This document shows, in pieces, positions 7,134 through 11,997 of a DNA stretch of 11,997 nucleotides. The stretch is from positions 1 through 11,997 of the forward strand of contig CAVGTF010000068.1 of NCBI GenBank assembly GCA_963632245.1, given 5' to 3'. The notes under the pieces were generated by a model. That model ran no database searches, was not told the origin of the DNA, and saw nothing but the letters and a program-made list of their open reading frames with translations. The position numbers and the translations under genes are program-made. Each line of letters begins with the position of its first letter. The stretch's first letter is position 1. Origin of the DNA: UBA1724 sp963632245. GTDB lineage: Bacteria; Verrucomicrobiota; Lentisphaeria; Oligosphaerales; Oligosphaeraceae.

Positions 7134-7230
7134 CTAGGCAAAACGCTTAGTTTGCGGCTTCTGCGGAATCCCCAGACAAAACGCTTAGTTTGCGGCTTCT
7201 GCGGAATCCCTAGGCAAAACGCTTAATCCC
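7134..7230. repeat. 38-bp tandem repeat, about 2.5 copies
   Basis: CAAAACGCTTA recurs at 7139, 7177 and 7215, a strict 38-bp period. The first two units are nearly identical (…TTTGCGGCTTCTGCGGAATCCC). The third is cut short after CAAAACGCTTA, then rejoins AATCCC. Units contain GCAAA/TTTGC and GCGG-type short inverted repeats. It lies directly upstream of leader L3 of ettA. Confidence 0.85.
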
Positions 7231-7235
7231 CAACT

Positions 7236-7360
7236 GCGCGCCAATTCCGGCGCGCTCAATGCACGCGCCGGTAGATTCCGGCGCGGGGTTCCGCTGAGCG
7301 GGACCCTGGCCTAACTTCCTCCCTCCTCCCTCCTCCTTCCTCCTCCTCCTTTTTCCCACT
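7236..7360 (+). ncRNA. Candidate structured 5' leader, copy L3 (ettA)
   Basis: H1 7236-7242 with 7249-7255 (7 bp), H2 7265-7271 with 7278-7284 (7 bp), H3 7286-7294 with 7298-7306 (9 bp including one T-G pair, loop TGA), box TGGCCTAACTT 7307-7317, then 43 uninterrupted pyrimidines (7315-7357) and ACT before the ATG. Relative to L1 and L2, H3 has a T-A to C-G and a G-C to C-G exchange, both compensated. This copy is on the opposite strand to L1 and L2, so the orientation follows the gene rather than the chromosome strand. Confidence 0.6.
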
Positions 7361-9028
7361 ATGCCTCCCCAATTCGTATTCCAGATGCTCGGCATGTCGA
7401 AGTTCTACGGCGACAAGCCCGTGTTGCAGAACTTCAACCTCTCCTTTTACCTGGGTGCCAAGATTGGCATCGTGGGTGACAATGGCGCAGGAAAATCCAC
7501 GCTTTTGCGGATCATGGCGGGTGAGGACACGGAGATCCTGGGCACCGCGACGATCACGAAGGGGATGCGGGTGTTATTGGTTCCGCAGGAGCCCCGTCTG
7601 AATCCGGAGAAGACGGTCCGTGGCAATCTGGAGGAGGCCATGGCGCCCATCCAGGGTCTCATCGACCGCTACGACCAGGTCATGGAGAAGATGGGCGATC
7701 CGGATCTGACGCAGAAGGAGACCGACAAGCTCAATGACGAATTCGACTTCCTGCAGAACGAGATCGACCGCCTGGACGGCTGGAATCTGGATCATCTCTT
7801 GGATGTGGCCAGCGACGCGCTGGTGCTGCCTCCCGACGATGCGGATGTCACGAAGCTCTCTGGCGGCGAGCGCCGTCGCGTGGCGCTCTGCAAGGCGCTC
7901 CTGGCGAAGCCGGATCTGCTGTTGTTGGACGAGCCCACCAACCACCTGGATGCCGAGACCATCGCCTGGCTGGAAAAGGCGCTTCGGGAATACCCCGGCA
8001 CCGTCATCATCGTCACCCACGACCGATACTTCCTGGACAACATCACCAAGTGGATCCTGGAGATCGAGAATACCCACGGCATCCCCTTCGAGGGGAACTA
8101 CTCCTCCTGGCTGAAGCAGAAGCAGGAGATCCTCCGCCAGCAGGAGAAGAAGGAATCCGCCCGCCAGAAGCTGCTTGCACGCGAATTGGAGTGGATCTCC
8201 GCCACTCCCGCCGCACGCCAGAAGCAGAACCAGGCGCGTATCACCCGATACAACGAACTGGCCTCCCAGAGCTTCGAGCTGGAGCGCGACGAGCTCACCA
8301 TCCAGATTCCGCCGGGCGCGCGCCTAGGCGACAAGGTCCTCTCCGTGGAACACCTCTCGAAGGGCTTCCCCGGTCGCGGCACGCTCATCCAGGACGCATC
8401 CTTCACGGTGCCGCCAGGCGCCGTGGTGGGCCTCATCGGCCCCAACGGCACCGGCAAGACCACGCTCTTCCGCATGATCATGGGACTGGACAAGCCCGAT
8501 TCCGGCGAAATCCAGATCGGTTCCACCGTGGAGCTCTCCTACATCGACCAGAACCGCGACGAGCTGGTGGATTCCCGGACGGTCTACGAGGAGATCACCG
8601 ACGACCAGGAGAATCTCATGGTGGGCGGCAAGAGCATCAATGGCCGCGCATACGTCTCCAAATTCAACTTCCGGGGTCCCGCCCAACAGAAGCTGGTGGG
8701 GCAGCTCTCCGGCGGCGAGCGGAACCGTGTGCATCTGGCGAAGCTGTTGCGCCGCGGCGGAAACCTGATTCTTCTAGACGAGCCCACCAACGACCTGGAT
8801 GTGAATACCATGCGCGTCCTGGAAAACGCCATCCGGGACTTCACGGGCTGCGCCATGGTCATCAGCCACGACCGATACTTCCTCGACCGCATCTGCACAC
8901 ACCTGCTCCTCTTCGAGGGCGACGGAAAGCTGGTCTGGTTCCCCGGAAACTTCGCCGAATACCAGGAGAAGTATCTCTCTGGCGAAGCGGGTTTCGCACA
9001 CCGCCGCGAAAAGTACCGCACCTTCTAA
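7361..9028 (+). CDS. ettA: Energy-dependent translational throttle ABC-F protein EttA
   Basis: This 555-residue protein has two ABC ATPase domains and no membrane segments. It is the same length as E. coli EttA, which binds the ribosomal E site and gates the first elongation steps according to ATP/ADP level. Domain 1 has Walker A GDNGAGKS (39-46), signature LSGGERRR (166-173), Walker B LLLLDEPTNHLD (186-197) and switch His220. Domain 2 has GPNGTGKT (360-367), LSGGERNR (449-456), LILLDEPTNDLD (469-480) and His503. The insert between about 93 and 138 matches the arm that contacts protein L1, and the charged segment at about 243-325 is the interdomain linker. GAKIG, NYSSWL and IPPGARLGDKVL are strongly EttA-like. 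The other ABC-F types are less likely for this reason. Initiation at 7361 follows leader L3, with no Shine-Dalgarno site. nth follows at 42 bp and is probably cotranscribed. Confidence 0.95.
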   Translation: MPPQFVFQMLGMSKFYGDKPVLQNFNLSFYLGAKIGIVGDNGAGKSTLLRIMAGEDTEILGTATITKGMRVLLVPQEPRLNPEKTVRGNLEEAMAPIQGLIDRYDQVMEKMGDPDLTQKETDKLNDEFDFLQNEIDRLDGWNLDHLLDVASDALVLPPDDADVTKLSGGERRRVALCKALLAKPDLLLLDEPTNHLDAETIAWLEKALREYPGTVIIVTHDRYFLDNITKWILEIENTHGIPFEGNYSSWLKQKQEILRQQEKKESARQKLLARELEWISATPAARQKQNQARITRYNELASQSFELERDELTIQIPPGARLGDKVLSVEHLSKGFPGRGTLIQDASFTVPPGAVVGLIGPNGTGKTTLFRMIMGLDKPDSGEIQIGSTVELSYIDQNRDELVDSRTVYEEITDDQENLMVGGKSINGRAYVSKFNFRGPAQQKLVGQLSGGERNRVHLAKLLRRGGNLILLDEPTNDLDVNTMRVLENAIRDFTGCAMVISHDRYFLDRICTHLLLFEGDGKLVWFPGNFAEYQEKYLSGEAGFAHRREKYRTF

Positions 9029-9070
9029 CGGAACCGCCCTCCCCTGTGACGCGGCATTCGCACGCAAAAC

Positions 9071-9700
9071 ATGTTCTCCAAGGCCAAGACACGGGAGCTC
9101 TTCCGACGGCTATCGGAGGTCATTGACCCGAAACCGGAGCTGGAATTCGCAAACGCCTTCCAGCTCCTGGTGGCGGTGGTCCTCTCCGCACAGACCACCG
9201 ACCGCGCCGTGAACCAATGCACACGGCGATTCTTCCCGGAACGAAAGACTCCGCAGGACTTCCTGGACTGGGGACTCCCCGCCCTGGAAGAGGCCACGAA
9301 GACCCTCGGGCTATATCATAACAAATCCCGCGCCATCATCGGATTATGCGAGAAGATCCAGCGGGACTTCCAGGGCGAGGTCCCGCGCACCCGCGAAGAG
9401 CTCATGACCCTCCCTGGCGTGGGCTGGAAGACCGCCAGCGTGGTCATGAATATCGCCTTCGGCGCCCCCACTGTCGCTGTGGATACCCATATCTTCCGCG
9501 TCGCCAACCGCACCGGACTGGCCCCCGCAAAGACTCCCGAGGCTGTCTCACGTATCCTGGAAGCAAAGACCCCAAAAGAATATCTCAAGAACGCACACCA
9601 CTACCTCCTCCTCCACGGAAGATATACCTGCACCGCACGAAACCCAAAGTGCGAGAAATGCACGCTGAAAACCATTTGCGAATTTCGCGCAAATGGTTAG
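9071..9700 (+). CDS. nth: Endonuclease III (bifunctional DNA glycosylase/AP lyase)
   Basis: This 209-residue protein removes oxidised pyrimidines from DNA and cuts at the resulting abasic site, in base excision repair. The helix-hairpin-helix LPGVGWKTASVV holds the catalytic lysine at 120 and VAVDTH holds the catalytic aspartate at 138. The C-terminal C-X6-C-X2-C-X5-C cluster (Cys187, 194, 197, 203) should bind a [4Fe-4S] cluster. These residue numbers coincide with those of E. coli Nth, so the called start is well supported. It lies 42 bp after ettA on the same strand with no terminator between, so a shared transcript is likely. No Shine-Dalgarno site is visible before its ATG. The stop TAG is the first of a cluster of TAG triplets belonging to a repeated element. 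Confidence 0.97.
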   Translation: MFSKAKTRELFRRLSEVIDPKPELEFANAFQLLVAVVLSAQTTDRAVNQCTRRFFPERKTPQDFLDWGLPALEEATKTLGLYHNKSRAIIGLCEKIQRDFQGEVPRTREELMTLPGVGWKTASVVMNIAFGAPTVAVDTHIFRVANRTGLAPAKTPEAVSRILEAKTPKEYLKNAHHYLLLHGRYTCTARNPKCEKCTLKTICEFRANG

Positions 9701-9750
9701 TACTTAGCAGGATAGTGGCTAGTGGCTAGCTTATAAGGTGCCGCAGGCGC
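9698..9750 (+). repeat. Module T copy 4 (TAG-rich stop element) at the 3' end of nth
   Basis: Begins at the nth stop codon. TAG occurs at 9698, 9705, 9713, 9720 and 9727, covering all three plus-strand frames within 32 bases. Because CTAG is its own reverse complement (9719-9722, 9726-9729) and TTA occurs at 9697, 9704 and 9732, all three minus-strand frames are stopped too. TTATAAGGTGCCGCAGGCGC follows. Confidence 0.75.
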
Positions 9751-9752
9751 TT

Positions 9753-9845
9753 TTCCGCCTACCGGCGGCGAGTGCGGGCGGAATCGCCCGCAGATAGCAG
9801 GTAGAAAGGTAGTAGGGAGAAGGTTAATAAGGTGCCGCAGGCGCT
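9753..9845 (+). repeat. 93-bp exact direct repeat, copy A
   Basis: Identical base for base to 10043-10135, 290 bp away in the same orientation. It contains a CCGCC/GGCGG inverted repeat, the hairpin GCGGGCG-GAAT-CGCCCGC (9774-9791), a GTAG/purine-rich stretch (AGGTAGAAAGGTAGTAGGG) and TTAATAAGGTGCCGCAGGCGCT. Confidence 0.95.
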
Positions 9846-9854
9846 CTTCCGCGC

Positions 9855-9906
9855 CATAAGCACCTAGCAATCAGTGGCTAGTGGCTAGTTGCATAGTCGC
9901 CCCGCG
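9855..9906 (+). repeat. Module T copy 5 (CTAG-rich)
   Basis: CTAG at 9864, 9878 and 9885 in the context CACCTAGCAATCAGTGGC and so on, the same 7-nt-spaced pattern as after nth. It is followed by GCATAGTCGCCCCGCGGG. This copy is not at a stop codon and lies inside the nth-dnaG spacer. Confidence 0.65.
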
Positions 9907-9912
9907 GGAATT

Positions 9913-9946
9913 CCGCCGCTGGCGCGGCGGCACGAGTGCGTTTTTT
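9913..9946 (+). terminator. Possible terminator downstream of nth
   Basis: A perfect 7-bp hairpin CCGCCGC-TGGC-GCGGCGG (9913-9930) is followed 10 nt later by six T (9941-9946), with a short GCAC/GTGC inverted repeat between. The gap makes it a non-classical rho-independent terminator. It is the only T-run hairpin seen in the 507-bp spacer between the convergent genes nth and dnaG. Confidence 0.45.
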
Positions 9947-9998
9947 CGCTTTGAGACCGGCACTCCCGTAATAACTCGCTTTCCTAGCCGGGATCCAA

Positions 9999-10058
9999 CC
10001 AAAGGACGGAGGGCTGCCGCCCCCGTGCCCCCGCCTAGCTTCTTCCGCCTACCGGCGG
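9999..10058 (+). repeat. Module P copy 4
   Basis: Reverse-complement orientation to the other three copies on the chromosome, and so downstream in the direction of nth as copies 1-3 are for their minus-strand genes. It has CCAAAGG (9999-10005), GGCTGCCGCCCCC (10012-10024), GCCTAGCTTCTTCCGCC, then CCGGCGG. Its 3' end overlaps the start of the second 93-bp repeat copy. Confidence 0.75.
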
Positions 10059-10135
10059 CGAGTGCGGGCGGAATCGCCCGCAGATAGCAGGTAGAAAGGT
10101 AGTAGGGAGAAGGTTAATAAGGTGCCGCAGGCGCT
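10043..10135 (+). repeat. 93-bp exact direct repeat, copy B
   Basis: Second identical copy of 9753-9845. It is followed by TTTTCCGCCTACCGGCGG (10136-10153), which also occurs just before and at the start of copy A (from 9751), so the repeats are built from the same smaller blocks. Confidence 0.95.
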
Positions 10136-10186
10136 TTTCCGCCTACCGGCGGTACGGTACCGGCCTCTGGGTAGCAAGGCGGCGCG

Positions 10187-10205
10187 GGCGTAATTTCTCT
10201 ACGCC
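10187..10205 (-). other. Small hairpin just downstream of dnaG
   Basis: GGCGTA (10187-10192) pairs with TACGCC (10200-10205) around a 7-nt loop, with further imperfect GC pairs outside. It starts within 5 bp of the dnaG stop. No T-run follows, so it is at best a weak terminator or an mRNA 3'-end structure. Confidence 0.4.
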
Positions 10206-10207
10206 GC

Positions 10208-11997
10208 TTATTGGCCGTTCGGGCGTTGGCGGAGGGTGGCTCTCTGCTGGGCCATTTCCTTTGCCTGGCGGAGCATCTGGAGATCGTCATCGAAGGGGGA
10301 GGCCTCTGCCATCTTTCGAGAGAGCTTCCGCTGCCGATCCTCTAGCTGAAGGATTTCCAGTCGTTTCTGACAATCCTGCATGGCCTGTAGGACGACGGCG
10401 GGGAGGGATCCATCGGGATTCCGCTGCTGGTCGTCATAGAGAGAGACCGTGAGGAGCTTGCTGACAGCGGGATCGGAAGCCATATCGCCTTGCATGACCT
10501 GCTGGACGGCGCCCTCCCAGTCCTGTTCGGCGGTGCTCGCCAAGATAAAATTCAGCGCCTGCACGACGGGGTTTTCGGGAGAAAGGAGTTCGTCCATGCG
10601 GAGGTCCTGCCAATTTTCTGCGGCCTCCTGGAAGTGCAGGCAGAGATCCAGCATGGTCTCCGCTAATGCCTGAGTACCATGGAGATCATGGAATAAGTTC
10701 TTGGGGGCCTCGCGGACTCCCGCCTCGGGGGGCGGCTCTGGCGCATAGCCTTCATTGGGAGCCCCCGGACGACGGGGAGCGCCGTAGGTATACTGCCGCT
10801 GACGGGCCTCCTCTTGCGCCTGCACCGCTTTCCGGCGCTTCAGCTGTCCTACCACAATCTGCTCGGGGACATTCAGATTCTTCGCCAGCTCCTGACAGTA
10901 TCCATATGCCGTAATCTCGTTGGGGATAGCAGCCAGGATCTCCAGCATCTGCGTGACGATGGCGCTCTTATCCTCGGGGGTGCCATTAGGATGCGCCTCG
11001 GTGAATTTCCGCAAGACGTATGGAATGGCGGGCTGCGGGACGCCCATGATCTTCTGGATGGCGCTTGCGCCGCCCTTCTGGAAGAGGCTATCGGGATCCT
11101 CGCCTTGCGGAAGAAGAATGACCCCCACATCCAATCCGGCTGCAAGCAAAATGGAGAGTGTCCGGAGAGTCGCCTTCATGCCGGCGGCATCGCCATCGAA
11201 GGCTAGATCGATTCGTGGGACACCAGTGCGCGAGAGCATCCTGGCGTGGTCTTCCGTGAAGGCGGTGCCTTGAGCGGCGAAGGCCTCCTGGATTCCGGCT
11301 CGATGGCACGCAATCACATCCAGCTGTCCCTCGCAGACGAGTCCGCGGCCGGCTTTTCCCAGTGCAGTGCGTGCGAACTGGAAGCCGTAGAGGATGCGTC
11401 CTTTATGGAAGAACTCGGATTCGGGACTATTGACGTATTTGCCCACATTCTGCGGGGGATTGGGACCGAAGACGCGCCCGGAAAAGCCGACCACTCGTCC
11501 CAATTCATCGCAGATCGGGAACATGATTCGATTATTCCAGCGGTCGAAGATTCGCCGGGAGGCATCATCGCGCTGAATTGCCACGCCGGTGGCGACCAGG
11601 AGATCCGCGGAGTATCCCCGCTTGAGGGCCCAGCCGCAGGTCTCCTCGCGGGAGATGGGCGCATAGCCCAAGCGATACTTCTGGATGGTCTCTTCGTCCA
11701 GTCCACGATTGGCGAGATAGCTCCGCGCCTCCGCGCCCTGTGGAGAACTCAAGCAACTCTGGTAGAAGCCCGCCAGCTCGTCCAAAAGCTTCATGCCATT
11801 ATCATGGGTCTCGCGGCGACGGGCACCCTCCCGGGAATTCTCGTAGCTCTCCTGGGGGATCGTGATGCCGTAGTGATCCGCCAGCCAACGCATTGCGCCC
11901 ACAAAATCCGAATTCAACAACGCCTCCACTAGATGGAAGACGCCACCCCCGACGCCACATCCAAAACAGTGGTATACCTGCTTGCTGGGATTGATAT
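10208..11997 (-). CDS. dnaG: DNA primase, N-terminus beyond window
   Basis: The frame is open to the window edge, giving 595 visible residues. The ORF start at 11929 is an internal GTG, not the gene start. At the edge, NPSKQVYHCFGCGVGGGVFHLV (11934-11992) is the second half of the N-terminal CHC2 zinc-binding domain that recognises template DNA. About 40 residues are therefore missing. The catalytic core follows, with GRVVGFSGRV (near 11480), the toprim glutamate in VCEGQLDVI (Glu codon 11330-11332) and DGDAAG (11180-11197), which hold the metal ions for primer synthesis. The C-terminal 170 residues are mostly charged and helical, as expected for the part that binds the DnaB helicase, and a Pro-rich linker (RRPGAPNEG...PEPPPEAG) precedes them. 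It makes RNA primers for chromosome replication. The length fits normal DnaG. It is convergent with nth. Confidence 0.96.
   Translation of the reverse strand, partial: INPSKQVYHCFGCGVGGGVFHLVEALLNSDFVGAMRWLADHYGITIPQESYENSREGARRRETHDNGMKLLDELAGFYQSCLSSPQGAEARSYLANRGLDEETIQKYRLGYAPISREETCGWALKRGYSADLLVATGVAIQRDDASRRIFDRWNNRIMFPICDELGRVVGFSGRVFGPNPPQNVGKYVNSPESEFFHKGRILYGFQFARTALGKAGRGLVCEGQLDVIACHRAGIQEAFAAQGTAFTEDHARMLSRTGVPRIDLAFDGDAAGMKATLRTLSILLAAGLDVGVILLPQGEDPDSLFQKGGASAIQKIMGVPQPAIPYVLRKFTEAHPNGTPEDKSAIVTQMLEILAAIPNEITAYGYCQELAKNLNVPEQIVVGQLKRRKAVQAQEEARQRQYTYGAPRRPGAPNEGYAPEPPPEAGVREAPKNLFHDLHGTQALAETMLDLCLHFQEAAENWQDLRMDELLSPENPVVQALNFILASTAEQDWEGAVQQVMQGDMASDPAVSKLLTVSLYDDQQRNPDGSLPAVVLQAMQDCQKRLEILQLEDRQRKLSRKMAEASPFDDDLQMLRQAKEMAQQRATLRQRPNGQ

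Noticed and set aside
7134..7230. CRISPR array
   Set aside because: The 38-bp units are directly abutting with no variable spacers, there are only about 2.5 units and no cas genes are nearby.
8050..9126. 358-residue plus-strand frame over the end of ettA and the start of nth
   Set aside because: Arg/Pro/His-rich shadow of EttA. Both real genes have full domain sets in other frames.
9701..10207. Insertion sequence or MITE remnant
   Set aside because: No transposase fragment, no terminal inverted repeats bounding the region and no target-site duplication were seen. A REP-like origin remains possible and is noted under the findings.

Overview
The window (about 12 kb, GC-rich) most likely comes from a bacterium of the PVC group, probably Lentisphaerota or a related Verrucomicrobiota lineage. 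The main clue is the first gene: a pseudopilin-like protein with an [20 protein letters not shown]-type N-terminus and a C-terminal H-X9-DG motif, a family found in large numbers in those phyla. This placement is an inference and no ribosomal gene is present to test it. All eight genes are recognisable, and seven are core housekeeping types. No insertion sequence, phage, CRISPR array, tRNA or rRNA was seen.

Layout. The pseudopilin-like gene (+, 5' end outside the window) ends at 806. A convergent spacer with a near-perfect bidirectional terminator separates it from a minus-strand methionine/folate block read from right to left: metF (5486 to 4611), a stand-alone MetH reactivation-domain gene (4589 to 3900) and metH lacking that domain (3595 to 1136). 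MetF supplies methyl-tetrahydrofolate, the short MetH transfers the methyl group to homocysteine, and the separate reactivation protein probably rescues oxidised cobalamin in trans. Further right is a lone MoxR AAA+ ATPase (-, 6826 to 5855). It is divergent from ettA (+, 7361 to 9028), a ribosome-associated ABC-F ATPase, which is followed 42 bp later by nth (+, 9071 to 9700), endonuclease III. A 507-bp repeat-filled spacer separates nth from the convergent primase gene dnaG (-, 5' end outside the window).

The notable content is between the genes. Most long spacers are built from a few repeated modules, and their orientation follows the genes. (1) A leader of about 100-130 bp sits directly in front of metH, moxR and ettA. 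It has three successive hairpins whose stems change on both sides together, then a fixed TGGCCTAACTT box, then a 20-43-nt uninterrupted C/T tract running to or close to the start codon; metF has a variant. The tract resembles the 16S anti-Shine-Dalgarno sequence rather than its complement, and none of the six visible start codons has a Shine-Dalgarno site. (2) A CTAG/TAG-rich element begins at the stop codons of metH, the reactivation gene and nth and places stops in all three frames. (3) A third module with core GGGGGCGGCAGCC and CCTTTGG occurs four times. (4) There are also a 93-bp exact direct repeat and a 38-bp tandem repeat. Together these look like a repeated, possibly genome-wide system of gene-start and gene-end elements. 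The leader family is the best candidate for an undescribed RNA or regulatory element.
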